A DNA stretch of 64,000 nucleotides, taken from contig CAIUWR010000022.1 in assembly GCA_903902915.1 (NCBI GenBank), positions 1-64,000 on the forward strand. Reading direction: 5' to 3'. This DNA comes from an uncultured Hyphomicrobiales bacterium (lineage in GTDB: Bacteria > Pseudomonadota > Alphaproteobacteria > Rhizobiales > Beijerinckiaceae). Positions 25,598 through 34,316 of the stretch are shown here, one piece after another (the first letter of the stretch is position 1; each line of letters starts with the position of its first letter). Made by a program: the position numbers and the translations under genes. Below the pieces are notes generated by a model. The model was given only the letters and a program-made list of their open reading frames with translations. It did no database searches and was not told the DNA's origin.

Positions 25598-26422
25598 GTG
25601 TCAGATCGTCCCGATATCCCGTTGATTGAATTGCAGGACGTTCGGTTCGGCTATGGCGAACGTGCGGTTCTTGACGGGCTCAGTCTGACAGTGCCGCACG
25701 GCCAGATTCTGGCCGTCATGGGCGGCTCAGGCAATGGCAAGACCTCCCTTCTTGGGCTGTTGGGCGGGCGTAACCGGGCCTGGGCGGGCAGCGTGCGGGT
25801 GGACGGGCAGGAGGTCGGCACCCTCAATGACGCCAAACTCTACGCCCTGCGCCATCGCATGGGCATGCTGTTCCAGTTTGGCGCGCTCTTCACCGATCTC
25901 AGCGTGTTAGACAATGTGGCCTTCCCCTATCGCGAGCAGACTGGCCTGCCCGAGCCCGTGATTCGCGACTTGGTGCTGATGAAGCTGGAAGCGGTGGGCC
26001 TTCGTGGTGCCGCTGCGTCCATGCCCTCCCAACTCTCCGGCGGCATGGCCCGGCGGGTGGCTCTGGCCCGCGCCATCGCGCTCGACCCCATGCTCATGAT
26101 GTATGACGAGCCTTTCACGGGCCTTGATCCCATCTCGGCGGGCATCATCGGGCGCCTGATCCGGCGCTTGAACGACGCTTTCGGCATGACCTCCCTCATC
26201 GTCACCCATGACGTCAACGAGACCCTGCGGATCGCGGACCGGATCGTTGTCGTCTCGGAGGGCAAGATCGTCCGCGACATGACCCCCCAGCAGGTGCGCG
26301 ACAGCGATGACGCTTTCATCCGCCAGTTCGCGGATGGCCTCCCCGATGGTCCCGTGCCCTTCCACTACCCCGCCCCCTCCTACGCCAGCCAGTTGCTGGG
26401 CGAAGGGGGTGCGCATGCTTGA
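25598..26422 (+). CDS. mlaF: MlaF-type phospholipid ABC transporter ATPase
   Basis: The ATPase of the MlaFEDB system that moves phospholipids between outer and inner membranes to keep lipid asymmetry. It has Walker A GGSGNGKTS (about 42-50, with Asn in place of the usual Ser), MLFQFGALFTDLSV, which is characteristic of MlaF, signature LSGGM (146-150), and Walker B MLMMYDEPFTGLDP. The start is GTG at 25598 and the length (274) is normal. The stop overlaps the mlaE start at 26415 by 8 bases. Downstream mlaE is cut short and mlaD is absent here, so MlaF has no visible partner in this window. Confidence 0.88.
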   Translation: MSDRPDIPLIELQDVRFGYGERAVLDGLSLTVPHGQILAVMGGSGNGKTSLLGLLGGRNRAWAGSVRVDGQEVGTLNDAKLYALRHRMGMLFQFGALFTDLSVLDNVAFPYREQTGLPEPVIRDLVLMKLEAVGLRGAAASMPSQLSGGMARRVALARAIALDPMLMMYDEPFTGLDPISAGIIGRLIRRLNDAFGMTSLIVTHDVNETLRIADRIVVVSEGKIVRDMTPQQVRDSDDAFIRQFADGLPDGPVPFHYPAPSYASQLLGEGGAHA

Positions 26423-26570
26423 TTTTCTGGAGGGGCTGGGCCGCGCCTTCGCCCCATTCCAGCGACCGCACCTGCTGGCGCAGCAGGTCTATTTCGCGGG
26501 CGTGCGGTCCCTCGCCATCATTCTCGTCTCCGGCCTTTTTGTGGGCATCGTGCTGGCGGTCCACCATTAA
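26415..26570 (+). pseudogene. mlaE: mlaE, truncated after about 51 codons
   Basis: The frame begins MLDFLEGLGRAFAPFQRPH and continues LLAQQVYFAGVRSLAIILVSGLFVGIVLAV, the N-terminus and first helix of the MlaE permease, then reads HH and stops. Real MlaE proteins have about 250-370 residues and continue LALQGY after this helix. The break falls near 26556-26565, and the rest of mlaE and all of mlaD are missing up to the integrase and beyond. The break marks the left edge of the accessory island. Confidence 0.8.
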
Positions 26571-26755
26571 GTGTTCCAAAGTTAAGGCCTTGCGGGTTCT
26601 CAGGCTGCGATCCTCAATTTCTCCACAAAAACGCAATGCCGTCGTGTCACAGGAGGATTTCTTGCCTCGTTTTGACGCTCAGCCAAACAGCGCCCGATTG
26701 TCGTCTCCATAGATCGATGATATTAATTTCGGATCCGGAACAAATTAGGTGCGCC

Positions 26756-27085
26756 ATGTCTAGCCGTTACCTTCACCCGATAGCTTGTCGACTGCCGAGA
26801 GCAGAAAGGGACGCCATCGCTGAAATTGCGCGGCGACAGGATCTGAGCAATTCGGCGCTGGTCAAAGAGGCTTTACGGCGGATGCTCTTCGGAGTTCACC
26901 CGGGCGTAAACCCGCCGGGAAATTTCTCGATGAACGAGGATGCTTCGAAGGCCGTCATGACACCTGTTGCGCTCGGGTGGAACGAGCTGGAAAAGGGGCT
27001 TTTCCCAAAGCGTCCGATGACAAATCGGCTGCCTCTGAAACCCGCCACCTTGAACAAAGATACGGCATCTGGATGGCGGGATTAA
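26756..27085 (+). CDS. Ribbon-helix-helix (CopG-like) DNA-binding protein
   Basis: About 109 residues from ATG at 26756. The core (LHPIACRLPRAERDAIAEIA, then RRQDLSNSALVKEALRRML) has the spacing of a ribbon-helix-helix domain: a short beta strand, a charged helix, and a second helix after the turn at residues DLSN. The C-terminal 60 residues have no recognised fold. Such proteins are often antitoxins or plasmid/island regulators, but no toxin gene is seen beside it. It lies inside the island that interrupts mlaE. Confidence 0.55.
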   Translation: MSSRYLHPIACRLPRAERDAIAEIARRQDLSNSALVKEALRRMLFGVHPGVNPPGNFSMNEDASKAVMTPVALGWNELEKGLFPKRPMTNRLPLKPATLNKDTASGWRD

Positions 27086-27325
27086 CGCTACCGTGCGCGC
27101 GTCGATGCTGGTGACCAACAATTCAGCTTTCTGAATCACCCCCTAATGGCAGGATTGGAACCGCCATCCAGCGCACACCTCGCTGGGGCTGGCGATGGCT
27201 CCGTCGGGATCGGGGGCATGGTGCGTTTATATCTGATGCCTCGCTCTCCCCATCCCCGCTAATGCTTTCTTTTGCAGGCGGCTCTTGAAGGTAAAGTTGG
27301 CGACGGCCTCTTTCAGGGTAGACGC

Positions 27326-27919
27326 CTACCGTAGCTGTTCCTTCAAATCCTCAGTTGTAGCAGGCAGCAGGAGCGGCTCCTCTTCATCTTTCAGACCAAC
27401 GCCGGTGAGGCCTTTTTGGAAGGCAGCCGACAGCAGCCTTGCTGCCTCGCCCGCCGCAACGCCTGGGGCAAGTCCTTCGGGTCGAATATTGGAGACGCAA
27501 TTGCGGTCTGCATCCGTCTTCGCCCCCGCACTGTTCAGCGTCAGATAGGCGCCGAGACTGTCGAGCGAGGACAGGCCTGGTCGCTCGCCGATCAGAACCA
27601 GCACAGCGCGCGCGCCCAACTCGTTAGCGACGTCGTCACCTAGAGCCACGCGCGCCTGTCGCGCGATGACCAGTGGCGAGGCGCGCCAGCCGATCCTTTC
27701 GACGAGCGGCAGAAAGGCCTCAAGGAATGCAAGGGCCTGCTTGTGAACCGCTGCGGCGGAGAGGCCGTCAGCGATGACGATGGCCAGATCAGGAACGTCA
27801 CCAGCGCCCTGCGTCAGGCGCTCCCGGCTGTCGGCGTCGAGGCGTCGACCGAGATCCGGACGACGCAGATAGATCTCGCGGGACGCGGCGGCGCTAGGCG
27901 TTACAGAAATCACGCACAC
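27326..27919 (-). pseudogene. eutC: eutC, 5'-truncated ethanolamine ammonia-lyase small subunit
   Basis: The frame contains the EutC core: YLRRPDLGRRL, then DLAIVIADGLSAAAVHKQA, VIARQARVALGDDVANELGA, LIGERPGLSSLDSLGAYLT and DADRNCVSNIRPEGLAPG, ending GVGLKDEE. EutC pairs with EutB to cleave ethanolamine with adenosylcobalamin. Here homology starts near residue 85 of a normal ~260-residue protein. The only start is GTG at 27919, in a region without homology, and an in-frame stop lies just upstream at 27962. No eutB is nearby. It is a fragment carried in the island and probably non-functional. Confidence 0.75.
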
Positions 27920-28071
27920 GAAGCGCGCGCCTTGGCGGTGCCGGCGAAGTTTCTGATCTCTTTATGTTTTCGGGTGTTTTGTATGAAGTCTCTTTGACTG
28001 AGGCCATATCCGTTTTCCTCGGTTGATCCGAGGCTAGAATGGACCGATCGGGACCATGGCACCCGGAGTTT

Positions 28072-28821
28072 TCAGGGTCCTTTGGGGCGAATTTTCTTCG
28101 GTCGCTTCTTGGCCGTTCTGCGGCGGTCTCGAACCGCTGCTTCTCCAGCACCTTCCAAAAGGTCAAATGCGACCTGTTCAAGCCCTGAAACTACCGCGTC
28201 TAATGGCTTTCCGTAAGATTCGGTAAAAAATTGCGACATGACGCGCGTAAAAAAAGCTCGATGTGCTTTCTTCGAATAACGCGAACCAGCAGCTGGGAGT
28301 TGCTGAAGGAACTTTTGTCGTTCGATTTCGAGCTGCGCGAAAAAGATCCCAACGTCGGTGATCACATCTATTGCTTCATCATAACTCTTAACCCCAGAAG
28401 TCACAGGTTGGAAACGCGTGGAAGCAAGGGCAGCCCAATCCTTCATATAATGCAGCATTAAGGCTACAAGATTTACCAAGAATCGTGGCGTTGTGAAAAC
28501 TGGATGTTCACGAGCGAGTAAATCCCAATTCTTCACATCGGAGTACGTAAACGACTTCCTTTCAGAGGGTGATAAATCAGTAGAAAAGCTCACTACAGCA
28601 TACCAAGCCCACTCAATTATTAGACCTTCCTTTCCCGCTTGCTCGCGGGGTAGTTTTCCCCAAACATCAGTTTTCATTTCGGTTCGGGTTGCAAAACGAT
28701 CCAATACTAATCGTTGATTGCTTTTTAAGCTCGGAGAAGACATTAACTCGCGGAGCTTTTGTTGGGCGGCTTTTGGCACCCACCTCGGAAGTTTTTTGTC
28801 GTTTCTTGAGTTGGGTTGCAT
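28072..28821 (-). CDS. Hypothetical protein of the island
   Basis: 249 residues, not recognised. The N-terminus is basic and polar (NDKKLPRWVPKAAQQKLREL); the middle is predicted helical with aromatic clusters (EWAWYAVVSFSTDLSPSERK, LVALMLHYMKDWAAL); the C-terminus is a run of Arg and Lys (RDRRRTAKKRPKKIRPKGP) that could bind nucleic acid. The DNA is visibly richer in A+T than its neighbours, which suggests recent transfer. It lies just downstream of the integrase gene on the same strand, 29 bases after the integrase stop, and may be co-transcribed with it. Confidence 0.55.
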   Translation of the reverse strand: MQPNSRNDKKLPRWVPKAAQQKLRELMSSPSLKSNQRLVLDRFATRTEMKTDVWGKLPREQAGKEGLIIEWAWYAVVSFSTDLSPSERKSFTYSDVKNWDLLAREHPVFTTPRFLVNLVALMLHYMKDWAALASTRFQPVTSGVKSYDEAIDVITDVGIFFAQLEIERQKFLQQLPAAGSRYSKKAHRAFFTRVMSQFFTESYGKPLDAVVSGLEQVAFDLLEGAGEAAVRDRRRTAKKRPKKIRPKGP

Positions 28822-28850
28822 CGTTTCCGCTCGACAAAAATATGCTAAAC

Positions 28851-30095
28851 TTAATATGAAGGCCCTGCGACATCTCCGGCGAATAACAAGTGAACAAAGC
28901 GGCTATTGTCTCCCGGGGTACAATAGGCCGCCCACGCCTCCATCATCGCCCTACGCTTCTCAAGCGCATCGCCACGCCGGTACGCCTGTTCCGCCTTGTC
29001 GCCGATGACATGCGCCAAGGCGGCCTCGGCGAGCTCCCGGGGAAAATGGGTTTCGTTGCCACACCAATCGCGAAACGCCGAGCGGAAACCATGCACAGTC
29101 GCGTTCTCGACCTTCATGCGTCGCAGGACCATTTCCAACGCCATGGAACTGAGCGGCTTACCGGCTCGTTGACCGGGAAACACGAATGCGCCCACGCGAG
29201 CCGACGACAAGGACTGCACAATTTCGGCGGCGCGACCTGAGAGCGGAACCCGGTGATCCCGCCCTGCCTTCATCCGCTCGGCAGGGATCGTCCAAACCTT
29301 GCGGTCCAAATCAATTTCGTCCCATCGAGCCCCTAAAACTTCCCCCGACCGAGCTGCCGTCAGTATCGCGAACTCCAGAGCGAGTGCTGCGACCGCCTCG
29401 CGCTCGCGCAGGTGCCCAACAAACTCCGCGACATCTTGATACGGAAGGGCTGCGTGATGGCCCCGTGATAGCTTCGGGCGCTTGGGCAGCAGTTTGTCGA
29501 GATGCCCCCGCCAAAGCGCCGGATTGACGCCGTCCCGGTATCCCTTCGCTCTGGCGGCGTCGAGAACGTGCTCGATACGGCCTCGCAACCGGGAGGCCGT
29601 TTCGGGCTTCTCCAGCCAGATTGACTTCAGCACGGCAAGAACATGCTCAGTGCCGACCTCATTCACGGGTTTTTCCCGGATCGGCGCCGCATATTCCCGC
29701 AAAGTCATTATCCACTGCGCGCGATGCTTGGGGTTCCTCCATTCTAATCCCTTGCTTTCAATGAAATCGTCCGCAATTTGTCCAAATGTTGGAATGCTGC
29801 TTGACGCGGTCCTCTGAGCTTCGCGCGCGGCGATTGGGTCTCGTCCCGCCTTCACCATGGCAGCGCACTGGTCCCGTTCCGCGCGCGCCTCCGCCAGCGA
29901 GACCTCGGGGTACCCCCCGAGCCCCATCTCGCGCAGCTTCCCCTGCCACGTGAACAGATAGACCCATCGCCGCCGGCTAGAATCGCCGGACTTTGAAATC
30001 GACAGATAGAGGCCGCCGCCATCGCCATGGCGGCCCGGCGCCATCAAAGCGGAAACCGCCCGTGCGGAGAGCTTGTTCTTTGTTTGCTTCGCCAT
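28851..30095 (-). CDS. int: Tyrosine-type site-specific integrase (P4-like)
   Basis: 414 residues from ATG at 30095 (MAKQTKNKLSARAVSAL). The N-terminal DUF4102-type arm domain contains GGGLYLSISKSGDSSRRRWVY and LREMGLGGYPEVSLAEAR; the catalytic domain has R249 (TAARSGEVLGARW), H335/R338 in HGFRSAFRDW, H362 in AHVIG and nucleophile Y372. All catalytic residues are present, so the enzyme looks active. P4-like integrases insert islands at tRNA 3' ends. The open frame continues upstream to 30392 but without domain support. It is probably the agent that brought the DNA between 26.56 and 30.27 kb. Confidence 0.9.
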   Translation of the reverse strand: MAKQTKNKLSARAVSALMAPGRHGDGGGLYLSISKSGDSSRRRWVYLFTWQGKLREMGLGGYPEVSLAEARAERDQCAAMVKAGRDPIAAREAQRTASSSIPTFGQIADDFIESKGLEWRNPKHRAQWIMTLREYAAPIREKPVNEVGTEHVLAVLKSIWLEKPETASRLRGRIEHVLDAARAKGYRDGVNPALWRGHLDKLLPKRPKLSRGHHAALPYQDVAEFVGHLREREAVAALALEFAILTAARSGEVLGARWDEIDLDRKVWTIPAERMKAGRDHRVPLSGRAAEIVQSLSSARVGAFVFPGQRAGKPLSSMALEMVLRRMKVENATVHGFRSAFRDWCGNETHFPRELAEAALAHVIGDKAEQAYRRGDALEKRRAMMEAWAAYCTPGDNSRFVHLLFAGDVAGPSY

Positions 30096-30411
30096 GAATT
30101 TTGGCTCGTGTCTAATCCGGCCCCAATTTCGGCCCAAATTTCGTCCGTAGATTATATGAGACTGCATTGGTCTTGGATAGACATGTGGCTTGAAAAATGC
30201 CTTATTTCTGGGTTTTTTTAGCCCATTCAGTACACCGCTAAACAAGAGTATGTCGGTCTCCCTCTCCGCCATCATCCCGCACCAATTTCGATTTCCGTTT
30301 TCCGGTTTCGGCGCAAGCGCCTCGGCGCGGCTTGGGCGGATGGCGGACGTTTGAGGCGGATGGCTCCCGAGCGGACCCGGGCGCCGCGCCATGGCGATGG
30401 GAGCGGACCAT
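30096..30411. other. Integrase upstream region and right island edge
   Basis: These 316 bases lie between the integrase start and the amidohydrolase stop and contain no supported gene. Composition changes from AT-rich (30100-30250) to GC-rich (after about 30290), which probably marks the island border. A TCTCCCTCTCCGCCA motif at 30257-30271 resembles a tRNA-Ser 3' end and is listed separately. Confidence 0.45.
30257..30271 (+). other. Possible attachment-site remnant (tRNA-Ser 3'-end-like)
   Basis: TCTCCCTCTCCGCCA matches the typical last bases of a bacterial tRNA-Ser (CCTCTCCGCCA). It lies 162 bases upstream of the integrase start, where an attachment site is expected. The T-loop GTTCGAATC is absent, and no second copy was found near the left edge at 26.57 kb. 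The call is weak. Confidence 0.25.
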
Positions 30412-31431
30412 TTACACCTTGCGGCGCGCCAGTCGGTCCTTGATGTCGGGGATCAGCTTGGACACGTTGGCGCCATGCAGCACCGCCCGGGCGTTGGCGT
30501 CGATGCCGTTCACCGCGTTGATATAACCCGCGATCTCCTCGGGGTCGCGGATCGCCTGCGGATAGTCGGTGGCGAAGACGCATTGGGAGAGGGCGACCTC
30601 GGTCAGGCCGTGGCGCACCCATTCGGCGCCCCAGGTGGCGGAGGGATCGGGGCCGGCCCAGCCCGCGCAATCGTAATAGAGGCGCTCGTGGATATAGTGA
30701 TCTACGCTCTTTTGCGGCAGGCGATTGTGGCGCGGGATCTCGGAGGTGCCCCAGACATGGCGCTGCTGAAAGCCGCGGATGCGGCCGAGATAGCGGCCAA
30801 GGCCGCCGGAGAAATGCGAGAACTGCACCTTCAGATGGGGCAACTCGTCGAGGACGCCGCTATTGATCAGCCGCATGGTGGCGGTCATCAGCGAGAACTC
30901 CCAACCCAGGATTCGACCCAGATCATCCGCATACATCTGCGGCCAGTTGATCACATTGGGGAGGGGATGGATGAAGACATAGATCCCCAGATCCGCCGCC
31001 GCGCGCCAGAAGGGGCGCAGGCCTTCCGCATCGAGGGGCTGGCCCTGAATTTCGGAGGCGATGACGACGCCGGGGAATCCCAGATCCACCACGCAGCGCT
31101 TCAGCTCGACGAGCATCTCCGCCGTATTGAGCGCGGGAATATGGGCGAGGCCCACGAAACGGCCGGGATGGGCCAATTCGATCTCGCGCAACCGATCATT
31201 GATGAGCTTGCATTTGCCAACGTCCGGCTGGTCGAAACCCGGGCCGCTGGAGAGCACGCAGGCGTCGATGCCGGTGCGGTCCATCATGCGCAGGAAGGCG
31301 GGCACATCGGTCAGGAGCGGGTTGAGCAGATAGTTGGGATTGCCGTTCTCGTCGAGCTGAACGGTCATCCGGGTCGGATCGCCCTTTTGCAGTTCCGGCG
31401 GCGTATAGTGCGTTTGAAAATCGACGATCAT
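30412..31431 (-). CDS. Amidohydrolase (ACMSD-like family)
   Basis: A 339-residue amidohydrolase-2 family protein without a signal peptide. The N-terminal strand reads IVDFQTHYTPPE, where the usual HxH metal pair appears as Q-T-H. Later motifs include FVGLAHIPALNTAEM, GVVIASEIQGQPLDAEGLRPFW, VFIHPLP, VQFSHFSGGLGRYLGRI and FATDYPQ. Loss of the first His of HxH is unusual and may affect metal use. It differs from the Tat-exported amidohydrolase at 1500 and appears to stand alone. Likely roles are decarboxylation or hydrolysis of an aromatic or carboxylated substrate. Confidence 0.8.
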   Translation of the reverse strand: MIVDFQTHYTPPELQKGDPTRMTVQLDENGNPNYLLNPLLTDVPAFLRMMDRTGIDACVLSSGPGFDQPDVGKCKLINDRLREIELAHPGRFVGLAHIPALNTAEMLVELKRCVVDLGFPGVVIASEIQGQPLDAEGLRPFWRAAADLGIYVFIHPLPNVINWPQMYADDLGRILGWEFSLMTATMRLINSGVLDELPHLKVQFSHFSGGLGRYLGRIRGFQQRHVWGTSEIPRHNRLPQKSVDHYIHERLYYDCAGWAGPDPSATWGAEWVRHGLTEVALSQCVFATDYPQAIRDPEEIAGYINAVNGIDANARAVLHGANVSKLIPDIKDRLARRKV

Positions 31432-31473
31432 TCCTGTCCTCCCACGCGCGTCCTCTGCGGGACGCGGCGCACC

Positions 31474-32340
31474 TTACCGGCCTTCGCCGCTTTCGTGAAG
31501 CGCGCGCAAAGCCTCCCGCCAGGTGGGATAGGCGAGGGTGACGCCAAGCTCCCGCCGCATGGCGCGATTGGAGACGCGCTTGCATTCGCCATAGAAGCTG
31601 CGGGCCATGGGCGAGAGATTCGCCTCTTCAAATGCGATTTCCGGCGGCGGCGCCACGCCGAGCAACGCGGCCGCGCCGGTCACCACGTCCTGCGGGGGGG
31701 CGGGTTCGTCATCGGTCACGTTCCAGATGCGGCCCGCCAGACCGCTGTCGAAACAGACGGCGATGGCGCAGCCTATGTCCTCCACGTGAATGCGGTTGAA
31801 GACCTGACCTTGTTTGACGATGCGCTTGGCGGTTCCCGCGCGCAGATTGGCGAGCGCGTTTCGCCCCGGGCCATAGATGCCCGACAGGCGCAACACATGG
31901 GCGGGCGCGTTCATGCGCGCGCCAAGTTGCAGCCACGCCTCTTCGGCGGCGAGGCGCCAGCGACTGCGGGCGTTGGAGGGAACGCAGGGGGTGGCCTCGT
32001 CGATCCAAGCCCCGCCATGGTCGCCATAGACGCCGACGGTCGAAAGATAGACGATGCGCTTTATTTTTGATTGCGCGATGCGCTCTGCGAAGCGTGTGAG
32101 AACCGGGTCGCCGCTTTCATCCGGCGGCGCGGAGACAAGCAGATGACGCGCGTGATCGAGCGCCAGGCCGATGCGTTCGTCAATAGTTTCGCCAAAGGCG
32201 ACGACGTCGCAATCCTCGCTCGTTAGTTGCGCGGCGCGCGCGGGGTCTCGCACCGTCGCCAGCACCGGCGCATAGCGCGCGCCCTGCGTGCGAACAAAAT
32301 GCTGCGACGTGTAGCCATAGCCGAAGATCACAAGGCTCAT
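31474..32340 (-). CDS. NAD(P)-binding epimerase-like (extended SDR) protein
   Basis: 288 residues from ATG at 32340, which overlaps the queG stop by ATGA. The Rossmann start is degenerate (MSLVIFGYGYTSQHFVR). VYLSTVGVYGDHGGAWIDE supplies the strand with the Ser/Thr and YG pattern of YeeZ-like SDR proteins, and RLSGIYGPGRNALANLRAG follows as in NAD-dependent epimerases. It probably acts in the cytoplasm on an unknown sugar or metabolite. The overlap places it in one operon with queG and the GST gene. Confidence 0.8.
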   Translation of the reverse strand: MSLVIFGYGYTSQHFVRTQGARYAPVLATVRDPARAAQLTSEDCDVVAFGETIDERIGLALDHARHLLVSAPPDESGDPVLTRFAERIAQSKIKRIVYLSTVGVYGDHGGAWIDEATPCVPSNARSRWRLAAEEAWLQLGARMNAPAHVLRLSGIYGPGRNALANLRAGTAKRIVKQGQVFNRIHVEDIGCAIAVCFDSGLAGRIWNVTDDEPAPPQDVVTGAAALLGVAPPPEIAFEEANLSPMARSFYGECKRVSNRAMRRELGVTLAYPTWREALRALHESGEGR

Positions 32341-33473
32341 GGATTTGCATCTCCGCGTCCACGCGCCCATTCCGCGCGCACATCCAGATCGGGTTCCTTT
32401 GCGGCGAAGCGTTGCGTCAGCGCGCTCCATGCAGCCGCATCGCAAAGCTGCGCGGCGGCCCAGACGGCCATGGCGCGCACAAGCGGCGACTCATGTTCAA
32501 GACGTTCCACGACAAGCGGCAATAGCGAAGCGTCGCTGCCGTTGCCGATGGCGATGAGCACATTGCGCAAGAAGCGCGCATGGCCGATCCGCTTCACCGG
32601 CCCGCCAGCGAACAGGCTGCGAAAACCCGCGTCGTCGAGGGCGATCAATTCCGACAGCTTTGGCGCTTCAAGATCGGCGCGCGCCATCAGTTTCGCCTCG
32701 CGTGCCTGTTGCGCGAATTTGTTCCAAGGACAAGCCGCCAGACAATCGTCGCAGCCGTAGATGCGGTTGCCCATGGGGGCGCGAAATTCGGGGGCGATAT
32801 GTCCTTTGTGCTCGATGGTGAGATAGGAGACGCAGCGCCGCGCGTCGAGTTGGTAGGGGGCTGGAAAAGCCTTTGTCGGGCAGGCGTCGAGGCAGGCGCG
32901 GCAGGAGCCGCAGCGGTCGAGGTCCGGCGCATCTTCCTGGAAGTCGAGCGTGGTGAAGATGGTGGCGAGAAACAGCCAGGAACCAAAGTCGCGCGAGACC
33001 AGATTGGTGTGGCGTCCCTGCCAGCCAAGCCCCGCCGCTTGCGCCAGAGGCTTTTCCATCACCGGCGCCGTGTCCACGAAAACTTTCACGTCTCCTTCGC
33101 CAGCCTGCGCGATGAGCCATGAGGCCAGCATCTTCAGCTTGCCCTTGATGACGTCGTGATAATCGCGATGGCGCGCGTAGACGGAAATGTTGCCCGCTGA
33201 CCTGTCGTCCAGCGTGGCGAGCGCATCGCCCTGTGGGCCATAGTTGACGCCCAGCACGATGATCGAGCGCACCTCGCTCCACAGCACGCGCGGATCGGCG
33301 CGGCGGTCCTGCGTCTGCGCCATCCAGTCCATGTCGCCCTGCGCGCCGCGCGCCAGCCATTCGCGCAAGCGGGCGGGGGCCTCAGGAATGGCGCTCGGGG
33401 CGGTCACGCGGCAAAGGTCGAAGCCAAGCTCGTCGGCGCGCGCATCCAGCTTCTGGCGCAGCGCCGAGGTCAG
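32337..33473 (-). CDS. queG: Epoxyqueuosine reductase
   Basis: Reduces epoxyqueuosine to queuosine in tRNA using cobalamin and two [4Fe-4S] clusters. About 378 residues with the conserved IIVLGVNYGP, RHRDYHDVIKGKL and VDTAPVMEKPLAQAAGLGW (catalytic Asp134) segments. Cluster cysteines are C188-x2-C191-x2-C194-x3-C198 and C214 with C241-x2-C244-x3-C248, followed by a HEAT-like C-terminus. No ATG, GTG or TTG fits the N-terminus: homology starts at LTSALRQKLDA, encoded from a CTG that overlaps the GST stop as CTGA. CTG initiation is therefore proposed; the next in-frame ATG would delete about 47 residues. Confidence 0.88.
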   Translation of the reverse strand: MTSALRQKLDARADELGFDLCRVTAPSAIPEAPARLREWLARGAQGDMDWMAQTQDRRADPRVLWSEVRSIIVLGVNYGPQGDALATLDDRSAGNISVYARHRDYHDVIKGKLKMLASWLIAQAGEGDVKVFVDTAPVMEKPLAQAAGLGWQGRHTNLVSRDFGSWLFLATIFTTLDFQEDAPDLDRCGSCRACLDACPTKAFPAPYQLDARRCVSYLTIEHKGHIAPEFRAPMGNRIYGCDDCLAACPWNKFAQQAREAKLMARADLEAPKLSELIALDDAGFRSLFAGGPVKRIGHARFLRNVLIAIGNGSDASLLPLVVERLEHESPLVRAMAVWAAAQLCDAAAWSALTQRFAAKEPDLDVRAEWARGRGDANP

Positions 33474-34162
33474 AAGTCGAGGTCCGCGTAGCAGTCCGCT
33501 GGCGGCATGCCCGGCAAGCGATCCGCCAGAATCGCGCGGAAGGAGGGGCGCGATTTGACCCGGGCGTACCAGTGCTTCGCCGCTTCGTCTTCGCCCCATG
33601 GCGCATCGCCCAGATAGTCTATGCAGGACAGATGGGCGGCGGCGGCGAGATCCGCATAAGAAAGGCGATCTCCCGCCAGCCAGTTGCGCTGGCCCGCCAG
33701 CCATCCGATGTAGCGCATATGATAGCGGATATTCTGCCGCGCCGCGCGCACCAGTTGCATGTCCGGAGCGCCGCCGCCAAGATCGGTGGGCATGAAGCGC
33801 TTGTAGATCTTTTCCGTCACCAGCCAGCTGGAGACCTCGGCGAAGAACTTGACGTGAAACCAATCCATGAGGCGGCGCACTTCGATGCGGCCCAGCGGAT
33901 CGTCTGGCAGCAGGCGCCTGTCGCCCAGGGCCAGCCCGCGCGTCTCGTCAAGATATTCTGCGATGATGGAGGGGCCGGGCACGGCGGGCGCGGATTCTTC
34001 GACCAGGACCGGGGTCTGGCCCGTCGGGTTCAGCATCAGGAATTCCTGCCGCCGCTCGAAGGCGCGCTCCTCCACGAGGCGCGGCTCGATGCCATATTCG
34101 GCGAGCACGAGCCGCACGAAGCGGGACTGCGGGCAGAAGGGATGATGATAGAGCGTCGCCAT
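33470..34162 (-). CDS. Glutathione S-transferase family protein
   Basis: 230 residues from ATG at 34162. The thioredoxin-like N-domain is MATLYHHPFCPQSRFVRLVL, with NPTGQTPVLVEE and the glutathione gamma-glutamyl-binding PGPSIIAEYLDE. An all-helical C-domain follows (NWLAGDRLSYADLAAAAHLSCIDYLG). The active-site region has HPFCPQSR, so a Cys-type GST is possible. The gene lies upstream of queG with a 4-base overlap (CTGA) and may be co-transcribed; physiological substrate unknown. Confidence 0.88.
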   Translation of the reverse strand: MATLYHHPFCPQSRFVRLVLAEYGIEPRLVEERAFERRQEFLMLNPTGQTPVLVEESAPAVPGPSIIAEYLDETRGLALGDRRLLPDDPLGRIEVRRLMDWFHVKFFAEVSSWLVTEKIYKRFMPTDLGGGAPDMQLVRAARQNIRYHMRYIGWLAGQRNWLAGDRLSYADLAAAAHLSCIDYLGDAPWGEDEAAKHWYARVKSRPSFRAILADRLPGMPPADCYADLDF

Positions 34163-34316
34163 GGGGCAGTCGCAACTCACCTGGAAGGGCCGCGCCCGAG
34201 GTTGAGCCCGGCCGCAAAGGAAGATGAAAGGCCGCCCCGTATAGGCGAGGCGCGGCATGGGGACAACAGACTTCCGCCCTTGTCCCCCAAGGCTCTATGG
34301 CATGGTGAAGGCTTCG

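Noticed and set aside
27894-28181. 95-codon minus-strand frame between eutC and the unknown gene
   Set aside because: It overlaps both neighbours and is polar low-complexity sequence without a ribosome site; considered as the missing eutC N-terminus but does not match EutC.
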